From contig JAJUFH010000001.1 of assembly GCA_029266035.1 (NCBI GenBank), forward strand, positions 62,001 to 126,000: a DNA stretch of 64,000 bases, written 5' to 3'. Shown in pieces: positions 18,169-26,802 of this stretch. Position 1 is the stretch's first letter, and each line of letters opens with the position of its first letter. The notes under the pieces were generated by a model. The model saw only the letters and a list, made by a program, of their open reading frames with translations. It searched no databases and had not been told where the DNA came from. The translations under genes were made by a program, and so were the position numbers. Source of the stretch: Sinomicrobium sp. (GTDB lineage: Bacteria > Bacteroidota > Bacteroidia > Flavobacteriales > Flavobacteriaceae).

Positions 18169-20283
18169 TTACTTTACAGTTTTGGTCATTTTTTTTAAAT
18201 AATATTCGTAAGTCGCGATTTGCGACCGTATTTCAGGACCTCTTTTTTCTCTATAGGCATTGTCTTGTGCAACAGACAACACCCTCGCCTTAATATTATC
18301 ACTCCATCCAATCTCAAAGGTATCTATCAGCTCTTGTTTGATATCCTCGTCGTATATGGGGCAACTCACCTCTACTCTAAAATCGATATTTCTCGTCATC
18401 CAGTCTGCCGAAGAGATATATACTTTCGGATCTCCGCCATTTCCAAAAATATACAATCGAGGGTGTTCCAAAAATTTGTCTACTATGCTGATTACCTCGA
18501 TATTCTCACTCATCCCAGGTACTCCGGGGATAAGGCAACAGGCGCCGCGTACAATCATTTGTATTTGTACCCCAGCCCTGCTGGCTTCATACAATTTATC
18601 GATCATTTTGTAGTTGGTAAGACTGTTCATCTTCAACTTGATATAAGCGTTATGCCCGGCTTGTTTATGGGCAATTTCACGATCTATCAGTTTGGCAAAA
18701 GTCTTTCCGGTATAATGTGGAGAAACGACGAGATGCTTGTATTTTCGTATCTTATAAGTGGTTTCAAAAAAGTCGAATACGGCATTGACCTCCTTGAGAA
18801 TAGCCTGATTGGAAGTGAAAAGCGTATAGTCAGTATACACCTTTGCAGTCGATTCGTTAAAATTTCCAGTGCTTATAAATCCGTATCGACGCAGTTTGTC
18901 TTTTTCCTCCCGTTCGATAACGCATATCTTGCTGTGTACTTTAAGTCCCGGTACCCCGAATATCAGTTTTACACCTTCGTCCTGAAGCTGTTCGGCATAT
19001 TCTATATTGGCCTCTTCATCGAAGCGCGCCTGCAATTCGATCTGTACTGTAACCTGTTTCCCATTTTTTACAGCATTGATAAGACTACTTGTTACCTGAG
19101 AGTGCCTAGCCAACCTGTAAACGGTAATCTTTATGCTCCTCACTCTAGGGTCGAGAGCCGCCTCGCGCAAAAAGCGTATCAGATAGGAAAAAGTGTGGTA
19201 GGGCGTAAACTGCAAATAATCTTTTTCGGCTATCTTGTCGAGTAGGCTTCCCTGAAGGCTCAGACCGTTTACCGGTAGTGGAGGCTGTTTGCTGTACAGC
19301 AGATCTTTTCTTCCCAAGCTGGGAAAGTCCATATAATCCCGGCGATTGTGGTAGCGCCCACCAGGAATCACACTATCCGTATTGGTGATGCGCATTTTTT
19401 CCTTTAAGAATTTGAGCGTGTCTTTATCGATCTTATCGTCGTATACAAACCGAACCGGCTCTCCAATCTCTCTGTCTTTTACACTACGAGAAATCTTATC
19501 GATAAAGCTTTTACTCAAATCGTTGTCTATATCCAATTCGGCATCTCGAGTAATCTTTATCATATGTGCAGATAGTGATTCGTAATTGAAAATACTAAAA
19601 ATCTGCGGCAAACAATACCTCACCAAATCATCTAGCATAATGATGTACTGCTTGTTTTCTTCTTTAGGAAGCACTATAAACCTGTTGGCATCTCTGGGTA
19701 TTTCGATAAGAGCATAACGTATCTCCCGAGTTCCAGAAGTCAAAATGCGTCTTATTCCCTGTTCCGAATCTTCATTTTTCATCTTCATTTTTACGGCCAA
19801 ATAAGCAGCACTATCTTTCAGAAGAGGAAAATCTTCCAGTTCGTTGAGGATAATGGTAACCAAAGCCGGACTCACCTTCTGCACAAAGTAATCAGTAATG
19901 AATGCTTTTTGAGAATCAGACACCTCTGTCTCATCTATAATGAGTATGTCTTCCTCTTTGAGCTGTGATTCGATATCTCGCAATATCTCTTGGCTCTCAG
20001 CCTGCTGACGGATTACGATACGGGTAATATCGTCGAGCAAATCTTTGGCCACTTCTCCTCCCAAAGCGCTCTTTCCCTTTCTCCCTGCAAGAGCAATTCG
20101 CTTTACAGTGGCGTAACGCACCTTGAAAAACTCGTCGAGATTGTTGGAAAATATTCCCAGAAAACGAAGCCGTTCGATCAGCGGAACACTTTCATCTACT
20201 GCTTCCTGTAGTACGCGAGCATTAAACTGAAGCCAGCTCAACTCCCGGTTTATATATTGATTTTTAACTTCTGTCTTATCCAT
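18169..20283 (-). CDS. ppk1: Polyphosphate kinase 1
   Basis: 704 residues, full length for PPK1, which polymerises the ATP gamma-phosphate into polyphosphate. The N-terminal helical domain contains INRELSWLQFNARVLQEA. The C-terminal phospholipase-D-like domains carry the autophosphorylated histidine in KVHSKICVIER followed by GFISTGNFNESTAKVYTDY, and a second region with VSPHYTGKTFAKLIDRE. It starts 2 bp after the sixA-like stop codon, so the two are translationally close; the ppx-like gene follows after 52 bp. Confidence 0.95.
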   Translation of the reverse strand: MDKTEVKNQYINRELSWLQFNARVLQEAVDESVPLIERLRFLGIFSNNLDEFFKVRYATVKRIALAGRKGKSALGGEVAKDLLDDITRIVIRQQAESQEILRDIESQLKEEDILIIDETEVSDSQKAFITDYFVQKVSPALVTIILNELEDFPLLKDSAAYLAVKMKMKNEDSEQGIRRILTSGTREIRYALIEIPRDANRFIVLPKEENKQYIIMLDDLVRYCLPQIFSIFNYESLSAHMIKITRDAELDIDNDLSKSFIDKISRSVKDREIGEPVRFVYDDKIDKDTLKFLKEKMRITNTDSVIPGGRYHNRRDYMDFPSLGRKDLLYSKQPPLPVNGLSLQGSLLDKIAEKDYLQFTPYHTFSYLIRFLREAALDPRVRSIKITVYRLARHSQVTSSLINAVKNGKQVTVQIELQARFDEEANIEYAEQLQDEGVKLIFGVPGLKVHSKICVIEREEKDKLRRYGFISTGNFNESTAKVYTDYTLFTSNQAILKEVNAVFDFFETTYKIRKYKHLVVSPHYTGKTFAKLIDREIAHKQAGHNAYIKLKMNSLTNYKMIDKLYEASRAGVQIQMIVRGACCLIPGVPGMSENIEVISIVDKFLEHPRLYIFGNGGDPKVYISSADWMTRNIDFRVEVSCPIYDEDIKQELIDTFEIGWSDNIKARVLSVAQDNAYREKRGPEIRSQIATYEYYLKKMTKTVK

Positions 20284-20285
20284 AG

Positions 20286-20771
20286 TTAACGCAAATGCTT
20301 TGGGAAAACCATCAGATCTGTTCTGCCGTTTTGAACCTCCGACCAGTGCTTTACATCAAACCTCATCCGCACCAGTCCACAGGTGGGGATATTGTCGGTA
20401 AAACGATCTCCCAGATTATTGGAAACCCCGGTCATGGCGTGATTGTGTCCAAAGATTACAATCTTCTTATAGTCGTCGTTCATCCCTTTGACAAACCTGC
20501 CCACCGAAGCCCCCGAAAAGTCGTATAACTCATCAGACAAACACAGTCTATCCCACGGAATCCCCAGGGTTCGCATAAAAATAGTACAGGTGTGTAAGGC
20601 TCTGTTGGCCGGACTAGAAAATACTACGTCGGGCATTTCCACCTTGCCGCGTATATGAGAGAACAATAGGATAGCATCGTTTACCCCCCTCTCCTTCAGC
20701 GGACGGTCTTTATCCTGCACCTCGTAATCCCAAGACGACTTGGCATGCCTGACAATGATAAGTTGCTTCAT
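20286..20771 (-). CDS. sixA: SixA-like histidine phosphatase (RHG family)
   Basis: 161 residues of the phosphoglycerate-mutase-like superfamily. The catalytic RHA motif is in LIIVRHAKSSWDYEV; DRPLKERGVNDA and a later His in VIFGHNHAMTGV complete the site. SixA in E. coli dephosphorylates phosphohistidine on phosphotransfer proteins. Here it leads the ppk1/ppx-like cluster. Because PPK1 works through a phosphohistidine, a link to that intermediate is possible but speculative. The minimal length without extra domains fits SixA. Confidence 0.82.
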   Translation of the reverse strand: MKQLIIVRHAKSSWDYEVQDKDRPLKERGVNDAILLFSHIRGKVEMPDVVFSSPANRALHTCTIFMRTLGIPWDRLCLSDELYDFSGASVGRFVKGMNDDYKKIVIFGHNHAMTGVSNNLGDRFTDNIPTCGLVRMRFDVKHWSEVQNGRTDLMVFPKHLR

Positions 20772-20827
20772 TACACCTGTAGTTTACTGCTTAGCCGATA
20801 TAAGTATACACTTTTATTTGCAAAATA

Positions 20828-21475
20828 TCAAGGTGCAAGACGCTCCTTTTTCCAATCGATTCCGTTTTCGAGCGTATATCTTATTCTGTCGTGCAATCGG
20901 TTGGGGCGACCTTGCCAGAACTCTACCGATGTAGGACATACCAAATACCCTCCCCAATGCTCCGGACGGGGTATATCTCTACCTTTGTATTCTACTTCGA
21001 GCGCTGCGAGTTTTTTTTCCAACACCTCTCTGTTATCTATCACTTCGCTTTGAGGTGAAGCCAAAGCCCCCAGTCTACTTCCTACGGGGCGCGATTCGAA
21101 ATAACCATCAGATAAATTCTCGGCCAGTTTTTGGGCAGTGCCCTTAACAATGACCTGTCGCTCCAAATTAGGCCAGAAAAAAGAGAGACAAACCTTCGGA
21201 TTAGCCTCAATAGCCCTCCCCTTTTCACTGTGGTAATTGGTGTAAAACACAAAGCCTTCATGAGTAAATTTCTTCAACAGCACTACCCGGTTTTTAGGAT
21301 AGCCGTCGAGCCCTATAGTCGACACTGTCATGGCATTAGCTTCTTCTACCCCTCCTGCTTGCTCTACCTCGTAAAACCAGGTTTGAAACAATTGCATAGG
21401 GGCATCGGAGATATTTCCTTCTGTAAGCTCCTTTTTTTCGTATGATTTTCGGTAATCACTCAAATCCTTTTGCAT
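20828..21475 (-). CDS. pdxH: Pyridoxamine 5'-phosphate oxidase
   Basis: 215 residues, the standard PdxH length. It oxidises PNP/PMP to PLP with FMN. Family motifs are LFQTWFYEVEQAGGVEEANAM near the N-terminus, NRVVLLKKF...GFVFYTNYHSEKGR, then SRLGALASPQS and a C-terminal EFWQGRPNRLHDRIRY block followed by WKKERLAP. There is no partner gene nearby for PLP synthesis. A candidate promoter lies just upstream. Confidence 0.95.
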   Translation of the reverse strand: MQKDLSDYRKSYEKKELTEGNISDAPMQLFQTWFYEVEQAGGVEEANAMTVSTIGLDGYPKNRVVLLKKFTHEGFVFYTNYHSEKGRAIEANPKVCLSFFWPNLERQVIVKGTAQKLAENLSDGYFESRPVGSRLGALASPQSEVIDNREVLEKKLAALEVEYKGRDIPRPEHWGGYLVCPTSVEFWQGRPNRLHDRIRYTLENGIDWKKERLAP

Positions 21476-21501
21476 AATACCTCTGTTTATAAGATAATAT
21501 A

Positions 21502-21509
21502 CAAAGATA
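21502..21509 (-). promoter_or_regulatory. Candidate -7 box for pdxH
   Basis: TATCTTTG on the minus strand, 26 bp before the pdxH ATG, fits TAnnTTTG. No TTG is present at the -33 distance. Confidence 0.5.
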
Positions 21510-21575
21510 CCTTTTAGCCTCTAATACCCGATTAGCTAAGGTTAATTTATCTAAAAGATTTTTGGTTTTTTAGTT

Positions 21576-22481
21576 TTAAAAGACGAACACCTTTCCGTCG
21601 TCGGCAAGTTCTACATTTTCAAAAACAGCTGCAGCCTCTTCTCTAAACCACTCCAGATTGGAATAGCGTACCGAATAATGTCCGAGTATAAGTTTACCTA
21701 CTGCAGCCATCTCCGCAATTTCTGCCGCCTGTTTGGCTGTAGAGTGACGCGTGGTTTCTGCCAGCGATTGGTGCTCTTCAAGAAAGGTAGACTCGTGGTA
21801 CAACACATCTACTTTTTCTATAATCGGCACAATATCGGGCTTGTACATCGTATCGCTACAAAAGGCGTAACTCTTTGGTGCGGGAGGATCGAAACTCAAT
21901 TGGGCATTGGGAATCACCTGTCCATTCTCCAGTTGTACGTCCTTTCCGCTCTTGATATTCCTAAAATAGCATTTGTCTATTCCGTATTCCTGAACCGCAA
22001 CAGCATTGAGCTTTCGCTCTCCTGGTTTTTCCCGAAACACAAAACCGTTGGTATACACTCTGTGTTTGAGCGGCACTGTATATACCTCTACTTTGTCATC
22101 TTCAAAAATACAATCTGAAAACTCGGAGCTGAGCTCGTGAAAAATCAGCGGAAAATTAGTTCGCGACTTTCCCAATTTCAACATCAGGATTATGGCTTCT
22201 TTAATCCCTTTCGGGCCGTATATTTCGAGGGGTGCCTCCCTACCGAGTAGCACAAAAGTAGAGATCAGTCCGGGCAGTCCGTAAAAGTGATCTCCGTGCA
22301 AATGAGAGATAAAGATGTGCTTGATTCGGGCAAATTTCACACTGTGTCTTCTGAGCTGTACCTGAGTTCCTTCGCCACAATCGATAAGGAAGAGGTGATT
22401 CTTTATTTCCAACACCTGAGAAGTAGGGTTGGTAAAAGCCCTTGGCGTTGCAGAATAACATCCCAGAATAGTGAGTTTCAT
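21576..22481 (-). CDS. rnz: Ribonuclease Z
   Basis: 301 residues from the ATG at 22481 (MKLTILGCYSATP), which matches the family N-terminus better than the ATG three codons upstream. It is a metallo-beta-lactamase-fold endonuclease that trims tRNA 3' trailers. The zinc motif FISHLHGDHFYGLPGL, the Asp of CFCSDT-like YAFCSDTMYKPD and HESTFLEEH are present, with a late His in LILGHYSVRY. CCA is not encoded in the tRNA genes seen here, which fits RNase Z-type processing. It probably belongs to the pyrB/STAS transcript. Confidence 0.93.
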   Translation of the reverse strand: MKLTILGCYSATPRAFTNPTSQVLEIKNHLFLIDCGEGTQVQLRRHSVKFARIKHIFISHLHGDHFYGLPGLISTFVLLGREAPLEIYGPKGIKEAIILMLKLGKSRTNFPLIFHELSSEFSDCIFEDDKVEVYTVPLKHRVYTNGFVFREKPGERKLNAVAVQEYGIDKCYFRNIKSGKDVQLENGQVIPNAQLSFDPPAPKSYAFCSDTMYKPDIVPIIEKVDVLYHESTFLEEHQSLAETTRHSTAKQAAEIAEMAAVGKLILGHYSVRYSNLEWFREEAAAVFENVELADDGKVFVF

Positions 22482-22505
22482 CAAAAGCAAATTAAAAAGA
22501 AGATC

Positions 22506-22841
22506 TTATAAGCCCAAATCTCGCTCTATTTCTTCCATTTCAATAATGTCGAGGGCTTCTTGCACAGTAGGCACTACTACCAACTCGTCGGGAATATCGT
22601 CTACACTTATTCCGTCGGATACAATCACAAAAGATTTATTGTCACTTCGGTGTTTTTTAGAAATTGCGTCCAACACCTTGAGGTCTGCCGCCTTCAGCCG
22701 ATCGAGAGAAAACAAATTGACCACCAAATGATCGTTTTTCAGCTTGTGGTAAGCTTCTTCCAATCTGAGATAAAAATCGTCAACCCCGCCTTTTTCATGG
22801 GTTACTACCGTCGTATTGTCATTAGGTTTATCGATTATCAT
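22506..22841 (-). CDS. Small STAS-like domain protein
   Basis: 111 residues with no signal or membrane segment. The core strand-helix pattern (DHLVVNLFSLDRLKAADLKVL, then KSFVIVSDG, then a C-terminal acidic helix) resembles anti-sigma-factor-antagonist STAS domains. The usual phospho-acceptor Ser/Thr is not obvious, so a partner-switch role cannot be claimed. It sits 4 bp after the pyrB stop and 24 bp before rnz, an arrangement I recall from other flavobacteria, where it is sometimes annotated with rnz. Confidence 0.55.
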   Translation of the reverse strand: MIIDKPNDNTTVVTHEKGGVDDFYLRLEEAYHKLKNDHLVVNLFSLDRLKAADLKVLDAISKKHRSDNKSFVIVSDGISVDDIPDELVVVPTVQEALDIIEMEEIERDLGL

Positions 22842-22845
22842 AAGG

Positions 22846-23775
22846 TTAATTTTTAATCTTCGACGCCAACAGATAGATAACCGCCATACGTATGGCTACT
22901 CCGTTCTCCACCTGATTGAGTATAATAGCCTGTTTAGAATCGGCCACATCACTGGTAATTTCCACTCCTCTGTTTATCGGACCGGGGTGCATGATGACGA
23001 TCTCTTTATCTAGAGAATCCAACAAAGCCTTGTCTACTCCAAATTGCTGAGTATACTCTCGTGTGGACGGAAAATAGCTGATGTCCATACGCTCGTTCTG
23101 TACCCTGAGCATATTGGCTACATCGCACCACTGCAGGGCTTTTCTCAGGTCGGGCTCTACCTCAACACCGAGGGTTTCTATGTATTTAGGAATCAGAGTA
23201 AGCGGACCACATACCTTTACATTGGCACCCTGTAGCTTTAGCGCAAAAATATTGGACAGTGCTACTCGAGAGTGCAGTATATCTCCGACAATAACCACAT
23301 TTTTTCCGGCCACGTCTCCCAATCTCTCCCTGATAGAATACGAGTCTAACAAGGCCTGAGTAGGATGCTCGTGAGCACCGTCTCCGGCATTTACAATACT
23401 GGCTTGAATATGCTGAGAAAGGAATACTCCCGCCCCAGGATTGGGATGTCGCATAACTACCATATCCACCTTCATGGAAAGGATGTTATTGACCGTATCG
23501 ATCAGTGTTTCTCCTTTTTTTACCGAAGATTGAGCCGCCGAAAAATTGATCACATCGGCCGAGAGCCTTTTTTCCGCCAATTCAAAAGACAGACGGGTAC
23601 GTGTACTGTTTTCAAAAAACAGGTTGGCTATAGTAATATCTCTCAGCGATGGCACCTTTTTAATAGGTCTGTTGATCACCTCCTTAAAATGATCGGCAGT
23701 TTCAAAGATAAGTTGGATATCCGCTTCGGTGATATACTTAATCCCCAATAAGTGATTGACACTTAATTCGCTCAT
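22846..23775 (-). CDS. pyrB: Aspartate carbamoyltransferase catalytic subunit
   Basis: 309 residues, standard length. It condenses aspartate with carbamoyl phosphate in pyrimidine synthesis. The carbamoyl-phosphate loop FFENSTRTRLSFELAEKRL, the catalytic region HPNPGAG and the HPTQALLD motif are present, with VMHPGPINRGVEI near the C-terminus binding aspartate. No pyrI regulatory gene is adjacent. It lies 90 bp downstream of pyrR on the same strand, as in many pyrR-pyrB operons. Confidence 0.96.
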   Translation of the reverse strand: MSELSVNHLLGIKYITEADIQLIFETADHFKEVINRPIKKVPSLRDITIANLFFENSTRTRLSFELAEKRLSADVINFSAAQSSVKKGETLIDTVNNILSMKVDMVVMRHPNPGAGVFLSQHIQASIVNAGDGAHEHPTQALLDSYSIRERLGDVAGKNVVIVGDILHSRVALSNIFALKLQGANVKVCGPLTLIPKYIETLGVEVEPDLRKALQWCDVANMLRVQNERMDISYFPSTREYTQQFGVDKALLDSLDKEIVIMHPGPINRGVEITSDVADSKQAIILNQVENGVAIRMAVIYLLASKIKN

Positions 23776-23865
23776 ATTTTAGACTTGTATTTTTGTAGTT
23801 TCGAGTACACTGCTGTACTGTGTCTTTTACAAGGGTTGGCCCTTTTCCCAAGGTCATATCAGCAC

Positions 23866-24405
23866 CTAATCCTCTACCAGATATATCACATCTTCACCCT
23901 CGTTCTCTTCCCACATCACCTTCACCTTCTCGCAGTTAATAGCATCCACCTGCCTGCCTCTATAATCTGGCTGAATGGGCAAATGTCGGCTAAACCTCCT
24001 GTCGATAAGCGTGAGTAATTCTATTTCTGCAGGCCTTCCAAACGACTGTATGGCCGTCAGTGCCGCTCTTATGCTTCTCCCTGTGTACAACACATCGTCT
24101 ATAAAGACTACCTTTCTGTCTTCTACCAGAAAATCGATCTGGGTTTTATTGGCTTCAAGGGGTTTATCACTCCTTCTAAAATCGTCTCTGTAAAATGTAA
24201 TATCCAGATAACCCAACTGTATGTTTTCTATACCGTAGGAATCCCTGAGCAGACGAGCTAGTCTATCGGCCAAGTACTTCCCTCTGGGCTGGATACCGAT
24301 GAGCACGGTATTTTTAAAATCGAGGTGATTTTCGACAAGCTGACAAGCCAGTCGATGTAGTATGATGTGAATTTCTCTGGAAGAAAGCAGAACTTTTTGA
24401 CTCAT
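23866..24405 (-). CDS. pyrR: PyrR-type phosphoribosyltransferase/regulator
   Basis: 179 residues from the ATG at 24405 (MSQKVLLSSREI); an ATG three codons earlier is possible. The PRPP-binding motif VVFIDDVLYTGRSIRAAL is typical of PyrR, as is GIQPRGKYLADRL. In Firmicutes PyrR attenuates pyr mRNA and has uracil phosphoribosyltransferase activity. I see no clear anti-terminator or PyrR-binding loop in the 90-bp pyrR-pyrB spacer, so RNA-based control here is unproven. It is divergent from mutS2. Confidence 0.92.
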   Translation of the reverse strand: MSQKVLLSSREIHIILHRLACQLVENHLDFKNTVLIGIQPRGKYLADRLARLLRDSYGIENIQLGYLDITFYRDDFRRSDKPLEANKTQIDFLVEDRKVVFIDDVLYTGRSIRAALTAIQSFGRPAEIELLTLIDRRFSRHLPIQPDYRGRQVDAINCEKVKVMWEENEGEDVIYLVED

Positions 24406-24588
24406 GTTTCCCATCGTATTTCGCCCGTAAAAGTACGGATTTATATGAAACTTACGGAGCCCTCAACTATATTATTTTATCTGGTATGCGACAAGCTCGA
24501 TCTACTTGTCACACCTCCAACAGATATATCGTCAATTGAAAACTACCTATTTTATCAGACGACCTTATACTTTACGACACATCCTGAT

Positions 24589-24596
24589 TATCTTTG
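24589..24596 (+). promoter_or_regulatory. Promoter -7 box of the mutS2-like gene
   Basis: TATCTTTG fits TAnnTTTG and lies 22 bp upstream of ATG 24619. A TTA triplet 21 nt further upstream could serve as the -33 box. The box lies inside the longer open frame, which argues for the 24619 start. Confidence 0.65.
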
Positions 24597-24618
24597 CAAT
24601 TTACCAAAGACCATATTA

Positions 24619-26793
24619 ATGCACAAAATAGACAGCAAAACGCTGCAGGATCTCGAATTTTCTACGGTATTGTCACATATCGAAGAGCGGTGTACTACCG
24701 TGGGAGGGAAAAGCAAGGCGCTCGACATACTTCCGTTTTCCAAAAGGACAGCGCTATTAGATGCCTTGCAACAAACTTTTGAATACGTCGCTTCCTTTGA
24801 AAACAACAATGCCATACCCGGGCATTATTTCGATCCGATAGACCAAGAAATAAAATTGCTCGGCATTGAAAACACCGTGATAGAAACCGGAAACTTCAGA
24901 AAAATAGCTGGAATTTCACAAACGGTAAACACACATATACTGTTTTTTAGAAAATTTGAAGAGTATTACCCTACCCTCCACAAAAAAGCCGAACACATCC
25001 ATCTCACCCGAGATATTATAGAAAAGATCAATGCGGTTATCGATCGTTTTGGAGAAGTAAAAGACGATGCTTCTACGACACTTACTGGCATCAGAAAAAC
25101 GATCAATGAAGTAAGAGGCAAAATCAATCAAAGTTTTCTAAGTGCTCTACAAAATTACAACAGCTCGGGCTATCTCGACGACATTCGGGAAACAGTGGTA
25201 GAAAACAGACGGGTACTCGCTGTAAAAGCCATGTATCGAAAAAAGGTGAAGGGTAGCATTATGGGAAGTTCAAAAACCGGAAGCATAGTGTATATCGAGC
25301 CCGAGACCACTTTGAAATACTCTCGCGAACTGAGCAATCTGGAGTATGATGAAAAAGAAGAGATAAAAAAAATAATGCGGGAACTGACCGATTTTTTAAG
25401 ACCCTATACCCCGCTTCTGGAGGACTATTGCGAGTTTCTTTCCGATATAGACATCATCGCCGCCAAGGCCAAATACGCCGGTGAGATGAATGCTGTATTG
25501 CCCAAAATCACAGAAGACAAAGAGGTTCACCTCATCGAGGCCTATCACCCCTTGCTCTATCTTACAAATGCTAAGAAAGGAGAAAAAACCTATCCACAGA
25601 CTATCTCCCTACACAGTGAAAACCGCATTATTGTGATTTCCGGCCCCAATGCAGGAGGAAAGAGTATAACCCTTAAAACGGTGGGCTTGTTACAACTCAT
25701 GCTCCAAAGTGGTATGTTGGTACCTGTTCATCCGAGAAGCAGTATGTGTCTGTTCGACCGTATTCTAACCGACATCGGGGATAATCAGTCGATAGAAAAC
25801 CACTTGAGCACCTACAGTTATCGCTTGAAAAACATGAATTATTTTCTGCGCAAATGCAATGCGCAAACCCTTTTCTTAATCGATGAATTCGGAACCGGAA
25901 GTGATCCAGAGCTAGGTGGAGCACTCGCAGAAACTTTCCTCGAAGAATTTTACCACCGAGAAGCCTTTGGCATTATCACCACTCACTATGCCAATCTGAA
26001 AATGCTGGCCAACGAACTTCCCTATGCCTCCAATGCCAATATGCTTTTTGACAGTAAAAGTCTGGAACCTGTATATCGCCTAATTGTAGGAGAGGCTGGA
26101 AGCTCCTTCACTTTTGAGGTCGCACAGAAAAACGGTATCCCCTACAGCCTTATCAACAGAGCTAAGAAAAAAATAGAGAGAGGAAAAGTGCGTTTTGACG
26201 CCACCATAGCTAAGCTGCAAAAAGAGCGAAATAAAATGGAAAAAACTTCCCAGCAGCTAAAAGACGAGGAAGTACGCGCTCGGGAAGAGGCCAGCCGCTT
26301 GGAAGAACTCAATCGGAAAATACAGCACAAATTGGAGAGTTACCAGCAATTATTCGATCACAATCAGCGCATGGTATACCTCGGGAACAAGGTAAACGAC
26401 ATCGCCGAAAAATATTTTAACGACAAGAAGAAAAGACCTTTAATCTCTGAGTTTTTAAGGATAGTAGAAACTGAAAACAGCAAACGCAGTCCCAAGGCCC
26501 CCAAGGTAAAAAGGAAGGAAAAACAAGAACAGGAAAAGCTGGTTAAGGAGGTCGAGAAAAAGGTGGAAGTTATCAGGGAAAAGAAAAAGAAAGAGAAAAA
26601 GGAACATATCCTCAAGGAAAAAAACAGTCCAAAACCAATACTCAAAATAGGCGACCGCGTGCGTATGACCGACGGAAAAGCTGTCGGTACCATAGACAGT
26701 ATAGAAAAGAAAAAAGCCGTGGTGAATTACGGAATTTTTACCACCAGTGTAAACCTCGACCAACTCGAACTGGTGCAAGCAGCTAAAAAGTAG
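24619..26793 (+). CDS. MutS2-like DNA-binding ATPase without Smr domain
   Basis: 724 residues from ATG 24619 (MHKIDSKTLQDLEF). The open frame extends to 24367, but the -7 box and the homologue-like N-terminus favour 24619. Residues about 1-320 are the MutS lever/clamp region. The ATPase has Walker A GPNAGGKSIT near residue 342, Walker B TLFLIDEFGTGSDPELGGAL and the ST/H motifs. A charged coiled coil follows, then a small beta domain (KIGDRVRMTDGKAVGTID). The C-terminal Smr nuclease domain of canonical MutS2 is absent. MutS2 proteins act in recombination control or on stalled ribosomes; the role here is unassigned. Confidence 0.88.
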   Translation: MHKIDSKTLQDLEFSTVLSHIEERCTTVGGKSKALDILPFSKRTALLDALQQTFEYVASFENNNAIPGHYFDPIDQEIKLLGIENTVIETGNFRKIAGISQTVNTHILFFRKFEEYYPTLHKKAEHIHLTRDIIEKINAVIDRFGEVKDDASTTLTGIRKTINEVRGKINQSFLSALQNYNSSGYLDDIRETVVENRRVLAVKAMYRKKVKGSIMGSSKTGSIVYIEPETTLKYSRELSNLEYDEKEEIKKIMRELTDFLRPYTPLLEDYCEFLSDIDIIAAKAKYAGEMNAVLPKITEDKEVHLIEAYHPLLYLTNAKKGEKTYPQTISLHSENRIIVISGPNAGGKSITLKTVGLLQLMLQSGMLVPVHPRSSMCLFDRILTDIGDNQSIENHLSTYSYRLKNMNYFLRKCNAQTLFLIDEFGTGSDPELGGALAETFLEEFYHREAFGIITTHYANLKMLANELPYASNANMLFDSKSLEPVYRLIVGEAGSSFTFEVAQKNGIPYSLINRAKKKIERGKVRFDATIAKLQKERNKMEKTSQQLKDEEVRAREEASRLEELNRKIQHKLESYQQLFDHNQRMVYLGNKVNDIAEKYFNDKKKRPLISEFLRIVETENSKRSPKAPKVKRKEKQEQEKLVKEVEKKVEVIREKKKKEKKEHILKEKNSPKPILKIGDRVRMTDGKAVGTIDSIEKKKAVVNYGIFTTSVNLDQLELVQAAKK

Positions 26794-26802
26794 ACTAACC
26801 TA

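Noticed and set aside
18220-19245. 341-codon plus-strand open frame opposite ppk1
   Set aside because: It is the complement of a well-supported ppk1 coding sequence and resembles no protein family.
24421-24440. CCGTA/TACGG palindrome near the pyrR start as operator
   Set aside because: Only 5 bp arms and no relation to a promoter box; too weak to claim a binding site.
24367-24618. Upstream in-frame ATG 24367 for the mutS2-like gene
   Set aside because: It overlaps the divergent pyrR start region and precedes the -7 box at 24589; homologue-like sequence begins at 24619.
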